64,000 bases of DNA from JBBCJR01 sp037190805 (GCA_037190805.1 JBBCJR010000007.1:124001-188000); one strand, 5' to 3'; shown: positions 1-8,627, counted from the first letter of the stretch. Numbers and translations are program-made. Notes: generated from the letters alone by a model not told the origin.

Positions 1-1
1 C

Positions 2-343
2 GTCACCACCTATGTCGTCGAATATCGCGAACCGTCGGTGGATGGCAGGCCGGGCAAGCTGGTCGGCGCCTGCCTGACCGACCGGCTGTCGGACGGCCTG
101 TCGATGATCTACAGCTTCTACGATCCCGACAATCCCCAGCGACCCGGCATGGGCACCTTCATCATCCTCGATCATCTGCTGCGCGCGGCGCGTGCCGATC
201 TGCCGCATGTCTATCTCGGCTACTGGATCGAGGGATGTGAACGGATGAGTTACAAGACGCGCTTTCGCCCGATAGAACGGCTGACGACGTCGGGGTGGCA
301 GCCGCTCACAACCTCCGAGCGCATTCTGGTCACCGCGCGCTGA
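2..343 (+). CDS. bpt: Aspartate/glutamate leucyltransferase (arginyltransferase family), 3' part
   Basis: This is the C-terminal part of the Bpt/Ate aminoacyl-tRNA-protein transferase, which adds leucine from tRNA to N-terminal Asp or Glu as part of the N-degron pathway in the cytoplasm. The reading frame is open from base 2 and reads VVEYREPSVDG, then LVGACLTDRLSDGLSMIYSF and later YLGYWIEGCERMSYKTRF, all characteristic of the conserved C-terminal GNAT-like half of the family. The catalytic N-terminal cysteines lie outside the window. The gene ends with TGA about 160 bases before the next gene. The family call is firm; the bacterial Bpt name rests on lineage. Confidence 0.9.
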   Translation, partial: VTTYVVEYREPSVDGRPGKLVGACLTDRLSDGLSMIYSFYDPDNPQRPGMGTFIILDHLLRAARADLPHVYLGYWIEGCERMSYKTRFRPIERLTTSGWQPLTTSERILVTAR

Positions 344-506
344 ACGGCCGGGAAGACAGACCGCCGGCATAGTGCCCAGAGTGTCGGCCAGCTTTACATT
401 TCAAGCGCTAATATGGTTTATATGCGGCGCAGCGAATGGCTGGTATCCGTTCCATTCCATCCTCCGGCACGCTTGTTGCTTTGCCGTTTCATCTTTCGGG
501 GGGAGG

Positions 507-860
507 ATGAGGATGATCAAGCTGCCTTATATGGCGGCATTGGGGATCATGGTCGCGGCGATACAGCCGGCGGCCGCCGATCCGTTACTGCAGGACAGCC
601 AGATCAATATTCCGTTCGATGCGAGCGAAGCAGGATTCATATCCTCGACCGGCTTGACGGGCCTGTCAGCAAAGAAGGATCCTTTGACGGGATTTCCGAT
701 TTTGGACGCCAGCCTGTCCGACTGGCGCAACACGCCGGTGGTCGCCAGCGTCGCCAAGGCGGCTGCACCAGAGATGCCGGCATGGCTGCTGATGATCGGC
801 GGCATCGGCCTTATGGCGGTCTTCATGAACAGTCGCAGACGCCGCCTGACCCGGCGCTGA
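507..860 (+). CDS. Small secreted protein with variant PEP-CTERM-like sorting signal
   Basis: The protein has 117 residues. I chose the ATG at 507 because it follows GGGGGAGG and gives a clean signal peptide (MRMIKLPYMAALGIMVAAIQ, cleaved near AAA-D). The middle is short, polar and matches no family I know. The C-terminus reads PEMPAWLLMIGGIGL, then a hydrophobic stretch, then NSRRRR. That is the tripartite layout of an exosortase target, and it aligns with the PEPxxWAMMIxGFGL signal of the protein at 61579-62223, with Met in place of the second Pro. It probably depends on the exosortase V encoded at 31316-32257. An alternative upstream start at 372 would bury the signal peptide. Confidence 0.6.
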   Translation: MRMIKLPYMAALGIMVAAIQPAAADPLLQDSQINIPFDASEAGFISSTGLTGLSAKKDPLTGFPILDASLSDWRNTPVVASVAKAAAPEMPAWLLMIGGIGLMAVFMNSRRRRLTRR

Positions 861-930
861 CCGCCCGATCAGATCCTTCAACCGGCCAGACAGACGGCCG
901 GAGCAAGTGACCATCCCTCACGCGCCCTGA

Positions 931-3411
931 TCACACGTCGAGATTGGCGACCGATAGCGCGTTATCCTGAATGAATTCGCGGCGCGGCTCCACCACGTCG
1001 CCCATCAGCTTGGTGAAAATCTCGTCGGCGAGGTCCGCCTGCGACACTTCCACTCGCAGCAGCGACCGGTTGGCGGGGTCGAGCGTGGTTTCCCACAGCT
1101 GTTCCGCGTTCATTTCGCCAAGGCCCTTGTAGCGCTGGATCGACAGGCCCTTTCGCCCCGCCTCCAGAATGGCGGCGAGCAGTTCGGATGGCCGCCGTAT
1201 GAGCGCACCGGCAGCAGCGGCGACAGGGGCGTCATCATCGCCCTCTTCCTGCGCGGCCGCTTCCGGTTTCGGCGCGGTGCTGCGGACCAGCCTTGACGGG
1301 GCGGCGTAGCTGGCCCGCTGTTCGGCAGCGAGTATATCGAGCTTGCGCGCCTCGGCAGAGGTCAGGAACGCCGCATCGATGACATAAGCATCGGTAACGC
1401 CCCGATGGACGCGGCGGAACACAATCGCTCCGTCGTCACGCACTTCGGAAGACCACAGACTGTCGCGGTCGCCCTCGCCCAGCCACGTCGCCACATCGCG
1501 AGCCGCGGCCGCGCGGCCGACAGCATCGAGGTCAGGAGCCAGGGCGCCGGTCAGCGCCAGCGATTCCACCATCACCGGATCATAGCGACGCGGCACGAAG
1601 TTCATCAGCATCCGAAGCCGGCGAGCATGGGCAGCCAGAGCGCGCAAGTCGCCCGCGCCCCGCCTGCCCCCCGTCGTCTCCAGAACCAGCCCGGCAAGAC
1701 CAGCCTCGACCAGATAGTCGTCCAGTTTGGCGTCATCCTTCAGATAGACTTCGGACCGGCCGCGCGCGACCTTGTACAGCGGTGGCTGGGCGATGAAGAG
1801 GTGGCCGTTGCGGATCACGTCCGGCATCTGACGATAAAAGAAGGTCAGCAGCAGCGTGCGGATGTGGGCGCCGTCGACGTCGGCGTCCGTCATGATGACG
1901 ACCTTGTGGTAGCGCAGCTTCTCGATGTTGAAATCGTCGCGGCCGATACCCGTACCCAGCGCCTGGATGATCGTCCCGATCTCACGGCTCGACAACATGC
2001 GGTCGAACCGCGCCCGCTCGACATTGAGGAGCTTGCCCCTGAGCGGCAGGATGGCCTGATAATGCCGATCCCGGCCCTGCTTGGCCGAACCGCCTGCCGA
2101 GTCGCCCTCGACCAGGAACAGTTCGGACTTGGCCGGGTCGCGTTCCTGGCAATCGGCGAGTTTGCCGGGCAGCGAGGCGATGTCCATCACGCCCTTGCGC
2201 CGGGTCAGCTCGCGTGCCTTGCGGGCCGCCTCGCGCGCGGCGGCGGCGTCGATGATCTTGGCAATTATGGCACGGGCGTGGGCGGGATTTTCCTCCAGCC
2301 ATTCCGCCAGCTTGTCGGCCATCAGGCTTTCCAAGGGCGCGCGCACCTCGGACGACACCAGCTTGTCCTTGGTCTGGCTGCTGAACTTCGGATCGGGCAG
2401 CTTGACCGACACGATCGCAGTCAGCCCCTCGCGCATGTCATCGCCGGTCAGCGAGACCTTTTCCTTTTTCAGCAGGCCCGACTTTTCGGCGTAATTGTTG
2501 AGCGTGCGGGTCAGCGCGGCGCGGAAGGCGGCCAGATGCGTGCCGCCGTCACGCTGCGGGATGTTGTTGGTGAAGCAGAGGACCTGCTCATAATAGCTGT
2601 CGTTCCATTCCAGCGCGACGTCGATGCCGACCTCGTCCCGCTGGCCGGTGATCGCCACCGGATCGGGCATCAGCGGTGTCTTGGCGCGGTCCAGATATTT
2701 GACGAACGCGGCGATTCCGCCCTCGTAGAACAGCTCCACCTCGCGCCGCTCAGCGTGGCGCGCGTCGACCAGGAACAGCCGGACACCGGAATTGAGAAAG
2801 GCCAGCTCGCGAAAGCGATGCTCCAGCCGGTCGAAGTCGAACTCGGTGATCTTGAACGTGTCCGCCGACGGCAGGAAGGTGACGCGCGTACCGCGCTTGT
2901 CGCCGGCAGCGCCCAAGACCTTCAGCGGCGCTTCCGCGTCACCGCGGCGAAAGCGCATGAAATGTTCTTCCCCGTCGCGCCAGATGGTGAGGTCGAGATG
3001 GTCGCTTAAGGCATTCACCACCGACACGCCAACGCCGTGCAAGCCACCCGACACCTTGTAGGCATTTGAATCGGACGTGTTCTCGAACTTACCGCCAGCA
3101 TGAAGCTGGGTCATGATGACCTCGGCCGCCGAAACCCCTTCCTCGGGATGGATGCCGGTCGGAATGCCCCGGCCATTGTCCTCGACCGAAACCGACCCGT
3201 CAGGATTGAGCGTGATGACGATACGGTCGCAATGCCCGGCCAGCGCCTCGTCGATGGCGTTGTCGGACACCTCGAACACCATGTGGTGGAGGCCCGAGCC
3301 GTCGTCGGTGTCGCCGATATACATGCCGGGCCGTTTCCGGACCGCATCCAGCCCCTTCAGGACCTTGATCGAATCGGCGCCATAGTCATTGTTTTGGGGA
3401 GTGCTTGCCAT
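931..3411 (-). CDS. gyrB: DNA gyrase subunit B
   Basis: This 826-residue protein is the ATPase subunit of gyrase, which introduces negative supercoils with GyrA. Visible are the GHKL ATPase motifs NAIDEAL (51-57) and DNGRGIP (78-84), GGLHGVGVSVVNALS, the Toprim motifs VEGDSAGGSAKQGRDR and MTDADVDGAHIRTLL, and the C-terminal QRYKGLGEMNAEQLW. Length is normal for alphaproteobacterial GyrB. It is the last gene of the dnaN-recF-gyrB group, but about 300 bases separate it from recF and it appears to have its own promoter. The start ATG has no Shine-Dalgarno sequence; instead TATAAT lies four bases upstream (see findings). Confidence 0.98.
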   Translation of the reverse strand: MASTPQNNDYGADSIKVLKGLDAVRKRPGMYIGDTDDGSGLHHMVFEVSDNAIDEALAGHCDRIVITLNPDGSVSVEDNGRGIPTGIHPEEGVSAAEVIMTQLHAGGKFENTSDSNAYKVSGGLHGVGVSVVNALSDHLDLTIWRDGEEHFMRFRRGDAEAPLKVLGAAGDKRGTRVTFLPSADTFKITEFDFDRLEHRFRELAFLNSGVRLFLVDARHAERREVELFYEGGIAAFVKYLDRAKTPLMPDPVAITGQRDEVGIDVALEWNDSYYEQVLCFTNNIPQRDGGTHLAAFRAALTRTLNNYAEKSGLLKKEKVSLTGDDMREGLTAIVSVKLPDPKFSSQTKDKLVSSEVRAPLESLMADKLAEWLEENPAHARAIIAKIIDAAAAREAARKARELTRRKGVMDIASLPGKLADCQERDPAKSELFLVEGDSAGGSAKQGRDRHYQAILPLRGKLLNVERARFDRMLSSREIGTIIQALGTGIGRDDFNIEKLRYHKVVIMTDADVDGAHIRTLLLTFFYRQMPDVIRNGHLFIAQPPLYKVARGRSEVYLKDDAKLDDYLVEAGLAGLVLETTGGRRGAGDLRALAAHARRLRMLMNFVPRRYDPVMVESLALTGALAPDLDAVGRAAAARDVATWLGEGDRDSLWSSEVRDDGAIVFRRVHRGVTDAYVIDAAFLTSAEARKLDILAAEQRASYAAPSRLVRSTAPKPEAAAQEEGDDDAPVAAAAGALIRRPSELLAAILEAGRKGLSIQRYKGLGEMNAEQLWETTLDPANRSLLRVEVSQADLADEIFTKLMGDVVEPRREFIQDNALSVANLDV

Positions 3412-3715
3412 ATCGATTATATAGCCGCGCCAACCGGCAAACCCAAGCGAAACCGGGGGGATCCTATTGGCCGGACGGCATTTCGACGAATATCAGCAGT
3501 TGCTGATCCTGCATTGCATGCTGATCTGAAGGCCGGCGAACGGTTTATGGCGCAGAGGACGGCCGAAAATCTCGCGCGAATAGCAGTAATCATTGATATC
3601 CGGAACCAACGGTTGGGTGATCCTCGTCAACTCACCGAGTGACCCCATCATAAGTTTACTTAAATAACAGGATCAATCCGCGCCATAAGTCTGCGTTTTT
3701 ATAACACAAACAGGC
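3412..3715. other. Intergenic region between recF and gyrB
   Basis: This roughly 300-base stretch carries no convincing gene. It holds the putative gyrB promoter at its left edge and an operator-like cluster further in: ATCAGCA (3492-3498) and TGCTGAT (3501-3507) form an inverted repeat with a 2-base spacer, and TGCTGATC recurs at 3519-3526, 18 bases from the first copy. The part nearest recF is comparatively AT-rich. No terminator hairpin with a T-run is obvious. Confidence 0.5.
3416..3421 (-). promoter_or_regulatory. Putative gyrB -10 box adjoining the start codon
   Basis: On the minus strand the bases before the gyrB ATG read GGCTATATAATCGAT-ATG. A perfect TATAAT ends four bases before the ATG, so transcription would begin at or within two bases of the start codon. 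No purine-rich ribosome-binding site is present. A weak -35 candidate (TTGGGT) lies about 19 bases further upstream. The hexamer is seen directly; its use as a promoter is inferred. Confidence 0.5.
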
Positions 3716-4810
3716 TTAGACGGATTCCACCATGCCATTCACAATTCTCAGATACTGGATGCTGATGCCTGCATCCGTCATGAACAGCGCTGCCTCTGTG
3801 CCCGTCATCCATACCTGACCGCCGGCATCAGCCAGGCGCGCAAGCAGCGCCGCGCGGCGAGCGGAATCGAGATGGGCGGCGACCTCGTCGAGCAGCAGCA
3901 CGGGTCGACGGCCCACCCGATCGGCGACCAGGTCGGCATGGGCAAGGATGATGGCCAGCAGCAGCGCCTTCTGCTCCCCTGTCGAACAGCGCGCCGCGGG
4001 TTGCCCCTTGTCGAGATGGACGACGGCAAGGTCGGTACGATGGGGGCCCGCCAAGGCCCGCCGTGCGGCCGCGTCACGGGGTCGACCCATGCGCAGTTCC
4101 CGGCCGAGCGCCGCCTCCCCGCCATCCACGGCCGGCAACCAGCCGTCCAGCATCAGGGCGGCACGAGCGAAGGGACCCGCCGGCTGATCGGCCAGCCGGG
4201 CGCCCAGCGCCGCCACTGTCCGCATCCGCGCCGCCGCGATCGCTGCGCCATGTTCCGCCATCCCTGCCTCAAGCGCCGCCAGCCAGCTCGGCTCGGTGGT
4301 TTCGGGATCGGCGAGCAGTCGGTTGCGGGCCCGCATCGCCGCCTCGTAACGCGCGGCGTGACTGGCATGGCCCGGCTCCAGCGCCAGTGTCAGCCGATCC
4401 AGGAATCGCCGCCGTCCGCTGGCGCCTTCGACGAACAGGCGATCCATGGCCGGCGTCAGCCACAGCATCGCCAGCCGTTCGGCCAACGCGGTGGCCGCCG
4501 CGCCGGCGCCGTTGATCCGCACTGTCCGCCGGTCGGGCGCGGCAGCACTGGTGCCGGTGCCGATTTCGGTCCCGTCGTCGAGCGTCGCGGCGACCGCGAA
4601 TCCCCCGTGTCCATCGTCACGGGCCATATCGGACAGCGCCGCCTGCCGCAGGCCGCGCCCGGCAGTCAGCAGCGACAGCGCCTCGAGAATGTTGGTCTTG
4701 CCGGCACCATTGTCGCCGGTCAGCACCACCGGTCCCGGCCGCACGGTCAGCCGGGTATCGGCATAGGATCTGAAATCAGTGAGCGAGAGCGAAAGGACAG
4801 CCACCACCAT
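3716..4810 (-). CDS. recF: DNA replication/repair protein RecF
   Basis: RecF is an SMC-like ATPase that loads RecA at single-strand gaps together with RecO and RecR. The 364-residue sequence has LSLTDFRSY at the N-terminus, Walker A GDNGAGKTN (32-40), the ABC signature STGEQKALLLAIILAHADL and Walker B VLLLDEVAAHLD. It lies directly downstream of dnaN, the usual bacterial order. The ATG at 4810 is immediately preceded by TAAGGG, which is too close to serve it. Translation may therefore begin at the third codon, GTG (4804), which sits six bases from that Shine-Dalgarno sequence. Confidence 0.96.
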   Translation of the reverse strand: MVVAVLSLSLTDFRSYADTRLTVRPGPVVLTGDNGAGKTNILEALSLLTAGRGLRQAALSDMARDDGHGGFAVAATLDDGTEIGTGTSAAAPDRRTVRINGAGAAATALAERLAMLWLTPAMDRLFVEGASGRRRFLDRLTLALEPGHASHAARYEAAMRARNRLLADPETTEPSWLAALEAGMAEHGAAIAAARMRTVAALGARLADQPAGPFARAALMLDGWLPAVDGGEAALGRELRMGRPRDAAARRALAGPHRTDLAVVHLDKGQPAARCSTGEQKALLLAIILAHADLVADRVGRRPVLLLDEVAAHLDSARRAALLARLADAGGQVWMTGTEAALFMTDAGISIQYLRIVNGMVESV

Positions 4811-4860
4811 CCCTTACCGGCAGACAGGGGTGCGAGCGACCGCTGGCGATCGCCGCCCGG

Positions 4861-5979
4861 TCAAACCCGCATCGGCATCAGCACGTAGAGCGCCGGCGCG
4901 TCGCTGCCTTCGCGGATCAGGGTCGGCGCAGCGGCGTCGGCCAGATGGACCTCAACACTTTCGCTTTCGATCTGCCCCAGAATGTCGAGCAGGTAGCGGG
5001 CGTTGAAGCCGATATCGAACCCCTCCGAGGAATAGCCGGCGGCGACCTCCTCCTCCGCACGGCCATTTTCGGGACTGGTGACGGACAGGATGATGCGGTC
5101 CTTGTCGAGCGTCATCTTGACCGCGCGGGTCTTCTCGCTGGCGATGGTCGCGACCCGGTCGACACCCTGAGCGAAGCTTTTGGGATCGATGGTCAGCAAC
5201 CGGTCGTTCGCGGTCGGAATGACGCGGCTGTAATCCGGGAAGGTGCCGTCAATCAGCTTCGAGGTCAGCACCGCGTCGCCGATAGCGAAACGGATCTTCG
5301 AGGCAGACAGCGAAATCTCGATCGCGCCTTCGGCCTCGTCGAGCAGCTTCCGGACCTCGGCGATGCACTTCCTCGGGATGATGACGTCAGGCATGCCGGC
5401 CGCGCCCGCAGGCAGCGGCACGGTGACACGGGCCAGACGGTGGCCATCGGTCGCGGCCGCCTTCAGCACGCCATCGGCGGCGTGGACGAAGATGCCGTTC
5501 AGATAATAGCGCGTCTCTTCGGTCGAGATCGCGAATCGGGTCTTGTCGATGATCTGGCGCAGCGTTTCGGCCGGCAGGGTGAAGCGGGTCGGCAGTTCGC
5601 CCTCCGCGATCACCGGGAAATCGTCGCGCGGCAGGGTCGACAGGTTGAAGCGCGAGCGGCCGCAAACGACGCTCATCTTCCCCTCGGCCACGGTCAGTTC
5701 GACCTGCGCGCCATCGGGCAGCTTGCGGACGATGTCGAACAGCGTGTGCGCCGATACCGTGCTGGCACCCGGCTGGATGACGCTGGCCGGCGCGGTGTCG
5801 ACGATCTGGAGATCGAGGTCGGTCGCCATCAGGCGCAGGCCGCCATTCTCCCCCGACGGATCACCCGACGCCTCGATCAGGACATTGGACAGGATGGGGA
5901 TGGTGTTCCGCCGTTCGACCACCGATTGCACATGGCTAAGGCTCTTCAACAGCACAGCGCGTTCGATCGTCGCCTTCAT
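4861..5979 (-). CDS. dnaN: DNA polymerase III beta sliding clamp
   Basis: This is the 372-residue ring-forming processivity clamp. It begins MKATIERAVLLKSLSHVQSV, contains the conserved segment ERRNTIPILSNVLIEA and ends LYVLMPMRV, typical of the family. A good ribosome-binding site (GGGGAATAAGG) precedes the ATG, and a TATAGT hexamer lies about 40 bases upstream. dnaA is not adjacent, as is common in alphaproteobacteria, and the flanks show no cluster of DnaA boxes. The gene leads the dnaN-recF pair, with a 50-base gap before recF. Confidence 0.98.
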   Translation of the reverse strand: MKATIERAVLLKSLSHVQSVVERRNTIPILSNVLIEASGDPSGENGGLRLMATDLDLQIVDTAPASVIQPGASTVSAHTLFDIVRKLPDGAQVELTVAEGKMSVVCGRSRFNLSTLPRDDFPVIAEGELPTRFTLPAETLRQIIDKTRFAISTEETRYYLNGIFVHAADGVLKAAATDGHRLARVTVPLPAGAAGMPDVIIPRKCIAEVRKLLDEAEGAIEISLSASKIRFAIGDAVLTSKLIDGTFPDYSRVIPTANDRLLTIDPKSFAQGVDRVATIASEKTRAVKMTLDKDRIILSVTSPENGRAEEEVAAGYSSEGFDIGFNARYLLDILGQIESESVEVHLADAAAPTLIREGSDAPALYVLMPMRV

Positions 5980-6017
5980 GTTCGACCTTATTCCCCAAAA
6001 AGCTCTTCGATCGGCGG

Positions 6018-6023
6018 ACTATA
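6018..6023 (-). promoter_or_regulatory. Possible -10 element of dnaN
   Basis: TATAGT is read on the minus strand 39 bases upstream of the dnaN ATG, which leaves room for a short leader containing the GGGGAATAAGG ribosome-binding site. I do not see a convincing -35 element, so this is tentative. Confidence 0.3.
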
Positions 6024-6060
6024 GCGGCGAGTCATCGCCGCGCCAGTGAGAATCACCTGC

Positions 6061-6099
6061 AAAAGAAAAGGGGCCGGAGCGTCGCCGCCCCGGCCCCCT
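6061..6099 (-). terminator. Rho-independent terminator of the outer-membrane protein gene
   Basis: On the minus strand, just after the stop of the gene at 6116, the sequence GGGGCCGG pairs with CCGGCCCC across a 12-base loop and is followed by TTTTCTTTT. This is a typical intrinsic terminator, oriented for the outer-membrane protein gene. Confidence 0.85.
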
Positions 6100-6115
6100 T
6101 CCACAGGTCAGGAGA

Positions 6116-6712
6116 TCAGAAGCGGAAACCGAAGCCCGCGACCACCTGATGGCGGGAGACGTCCTGCTCGTAGTTCGAATAGCGATATTCGGCCTTCACG
6201 AAGCTGTTCGGGCCAACCGCATATTCGGCACCCGCACCCAGGCGGATGCCGTCGAGGTTGGTGTGGTCAGAGAAGTTGTCGACGCCGGTGCCACCGTCGC
6301 GATAGGTCGCGTTGAAGCGGGCATTGGTATAGCCGGCCTTGGCGTAGAGCAGCGTCGAGCCGCCCACGACGGTACCGACACGGCCGCCCACATAGAGATC
6401 GCGGCCGGCCTTCACGCAGGCGCGGTCGCCCACGACGTCCAGGCTGCTGATGCACTTCTTGGTGGTCGAGTCCGAGATTTCCGCCTCGAGGCCCGCAACG
6501 GCGCCGCCCAGCTGGGCGTCATAGCCAAGGCCGAAACCATAGACGACGCCATTGTCCTTGATGTCAAAGCCGTTGACGATGTCATACTGGGCGCGATCCC
6601 AGCCAACGATGCCTTCGGCGCGCAGGCCGGTGAACGGCGCAGCATCCTGGGCCAACGCCGGGGTGGCGACGGCGGTGGCGGCAACAAGGGCGGAGATAAG
6701 ATACTTCTGCAT
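6116..6712 (-). CDS. Outer-membrane beta-barrel protein (Omp25/opacity-like)
   Basis: The 198-residue product starts MQKYLISALVAATAVATPALAQ, a clear Sec signal peptide cut after ALA. The mature part alternates short amphipathic strands with glycines (GFGLGYDAQLGGAVAGLEAE, RVGTVVGGSTLLYAKAGYTN, YAVGPNSFVKAEYRYSNY) and ends in VVAGFGFRF, with a terminal Phe as the BAM recognition signal. It belongs to the small 8-stranded OmpA-like or Omp25 barrel group. The start at 6712 has the ribosome-binding site CAGGAG. It forms a single-gene unit with its own strong terminator. A structural or surface role is likely; no substrate can be inferred. Confidence 0.85.
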   Translation of the reverse strand: MQKYLISALVAATAVATPALAQDAAPFTGLRAEGIVGWDRAQYDIVNGFDIKDNGVVYGFGLGYDAQLGGAVAGLEAEISDSTTKKCISSLDVVGDRACVKAGRDLYVGGRVGTVVGGSTLLYAKAGYTNARFNATYRDGGTGVDNFSDHTNLDGIRLGAGAEYAVGPNSFVKAEYRYSNYEQDVSRHQVVAGFGFRF

Positions 6713-6861
6713 TGAAAACACTCCTGAGAAACGCTGCCGCACCCTTGGAAAAGCCATGCGACAGCGCCTCAACTAACAGGCTGCGGATTTTCTGCATGAA
6801 CCTCAGACAACAAGGCAACGCTGTTGCATTTGTGCAACCGCAGTGCGAACGAAGCGCTTGG

Positions 6862-7344
6862 ATGCGGTGGATTTTCACTCTTCTTCTCATGCTTCCGACC
6901 GCCGCCGTCGCGCGCGATGCACTGGGCGTCTATGGTCAATGGGGAGCCTTTCGCGACGATCAGCCCGCGCGCTGCTTCGCCATCGCCGTGCCCGCCGATC
7001 GATTCGCGCCAGTTCAACCGCGCTGGCGCCCCTTTGCCAGCATCGCCACATGGCCAGGCTCGAAAGTGAGGAACCAGTTCCACATCCGCATGTCGAAACC
7101 CCGAAAGCCCGGCAGCAACCCGACACTGACCATCGATGGCCGGCGCTTCACGCTCGTCGCCGCCGGGCCGGAAGCCTGGGCCCCGGACGCCGCCACCGAT
7201 ACCGCCATCGTCACAGTAATGCGTACTGGCCGCCGGATGGTGGCAACGGGCCGCGCCGACGACGGCAGCCGCATCGTCGAGGTCTATGAATTGAGCGGAG
7301 TGGCAAGCGCGATCGACGCCGCGACGCTGGCCTGCGCCCGCTGA
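6862..7344 (+). CDS. Secreted protein, invasion-associated locus B (IalB)-like
   Basis: The protein has 160 residues. I take ATG 6862 because the sequence from there (MRWIFTLLLMLPTAAVAR) is a signal peptide, whereas upstream starts add an implausible polar leader. The mature protein opens GVYGQWGAFRDDQPARCFAIA and later has FHIRMS and GRRFTLVAAGPEAWAPD. This resembles the sphingomonad proteins filed under the IalB family, in which a GxWxxFxD-x-C segment is typical. It lies 48 bases before rlmN and may be co-transcribed with it. The family assignment is from recognition, and the role in these bacteria is unknown. Confidence 0.6.
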   Translation: MRWIFTLLLMLPTAAVARDALGVYGQWGAFRDDQPARCFAIAVPADRFAPVQPRWRPFASIATWPGSKVRNQFHIRMSKPRKPGSNPTLTIDGRRFTLVAAGPEAWAPDAATDTAIVTVMRTGRRMVATGRADDGSRIVEVYELSGVASAIDAATLACAR

Positions 7345-7392
7345 TCGCACGCGGGCTGGAAAAAGCCGCAATCTCCGCCTAAATCGCCGGCG

Positions 7393-8577
7393 ATGCAGAT
7401 ACCCGGCCATATCGACCCCGTTCCCGTGCCGCGCGGCGACCCCGCGCGCGCCGACGGCCGCGTCGATCTGATCGGTCTGTCGCGCGACGAGGTTCGCGCC
7501 GCGCTGGCCGATGCCGGGCTCGACCCGCGCCAGGCCAAACTGCGCGCCAAACAGCTGTGGCACTGGATCTACAATCGCGGCGTCACCGACTTCGCGCTGA
7601 TGACCGACATCGCCAAGGACATGCGCGGCCGCCTTGCCGAGCGTTTCGTCGTGGGACGGCCAGAGGTGGTCGAGGCGCAGGTGTCGACCGACGGTACCCG
7701 CAAATGGCTGCTCCGTTCCCCCGACGGCAATGATTACGAGATGGTGTTCATCCCCGATGCGGACCGGGGAACGCTGTGTGTGTCGAGCCAGGTCGGCTGC
7801 ACCCTCAACTGCCGCTTCTGCCACACCGGCACCATGCGCCTGGTCAGGAACCTCACCGCCGGGGAGATGGTCGGCCAGGTGATGCTGGCCCGCGACGCGC
7901 TGGGCGAATGGCCGTCGCAGCCCGAAGGGCGCCTCCTCACCAACATCGTCATGATGGGCATGGGCGAGCCGCTCTATAATTTCGACAATGTCCGTGATGC
8001 GCTGAAGCTGGTGATGGACGGCGACGGACTGGCCCTGTCCAAGCGGCGGATCACCCTGTCGACGTCGGGCGTGGTGCCGATGATGGCCCGCGCGGGCGAC
8101 GAAATCGGCGTCAACCTCGCGGTATCCCTTCACGCCGTGACCAAGGACGTGCGGGACGAGATCGTGCCGCTCAACAAGAAATACGGTATCGAGGAACTGC
8201 TCGCTGCCTGCGCCGCCTATCCCGGCGCCAACAATGCGCGGCGCATCACGTTCGAATATGTGATGCTGAAGGACAAGAACGACAGCGACGACGATGCCCG
8301 CGAACTGGTGCGCCTGATCCGCAAATACCGCCTGCCGGCCAAGGTCAACCTGATCCCCTTCAACCCCTGGCCCGGCGCCGGCTATGAATGCTCGACTCCC
8401 GACCGGATCGAACGCTTTTCGGACATCGTGTTCCGCGCCGGCATCTCCGCCCCGATCCGGCGGCCGCGAGGGCGCGATATCATGGCTGCCTGTGGTCAGT
8501 TGAAATCCGCATCTGAAAAGAAGAGCCGCGCCGAACTGGACCGCATGGCGGACGAGAAGCAGGCCGCGCTCGGATAA
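7393..8577 (+). CDS. rlmN: 23S rRNA (adenine-2503-C2)-methyltransferase / tRNA methyltransferase RlmN
   Basis: RlmN is a radical-SAM enzyme that methylates C2 of A2503 in 23S rRNA and of A37 in some tRNAs. In this 394-residue protein the [4Fe-4S] cysteines are C136, C140 and C143 in VGCTLNCRFCHTG. The SAM-binding GMGEPLYNF and the C-terminal MAACGQL, which carries the cysteine that forms the methyl relay, are both present. Length matches alphaproteobacterial homologues. Confidence 0.97.
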   Translation: MQIPGHIDPVPVPRGDPARADGRVDLIGLSRDEVRAALADAGLDPRQAKLRAKQLWHWIYNRGVTDFALMTDIAKDMRGRLAERFVVGRPEVVEAQVSTDGTRKWLLRSPDGNDYEMVFIPDADRGTLCVSSQVGCTLNCRFCHTGTMRLVRNLTAGEMVGQVMLARDALGEWPSQPEGRLLTNIVMMGMGEPLYNFDNVRDALKLVMDGDGLALSKRRITLSTSGVVPMMARAGDEIGVNLAVSLHAVTKDVRDEIVPLNKKYGIEELLAACAAYPGANNARRITFEYVMLKDKNDSDDDARELVRLIRKYRLPAKVNLIPFNPWPGAGYECSTPDRIERFSDIVFRAGISAPIRRPRGRDIMAACGQLKSASEKKSRAELDRMADEKQAALG

Positions 8578-8627
8578 TCCGGCCTGGCGGGGTGGCCTCA
8601 CAGGTGGGTTGAGGCTAGTTGTCAGGC

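Noticed and set aside
882..901. Hairpin CCGGCC...GGCCGG as a gyrB terminator
   Set aside because: Only a 6-bp stem and no T-run on either strand, so chance in GC-rich DNA is as likely.
1405..3009. Long open frame (534 codons) on the plus strand inside gyrB
   Set aside because: It is antisense to the complete gyrB gene and its composition is a mirror of a GC-rich gene; no family motif is visible.
5980..6115. Chromosome origin next to dnaN
   Set aside because: No cluster of DnaA boxes (TTATCCACA-like) or AT-rich unwinding element is seen around dnaN; dnaA is absent.
6769..8601. 610-codon minus-strand frame across rlmN and the IalB-like gene
   Set aside because: Both plus-strand genes there have clear motifs; the frame is a GC-rich shadow with no domain.
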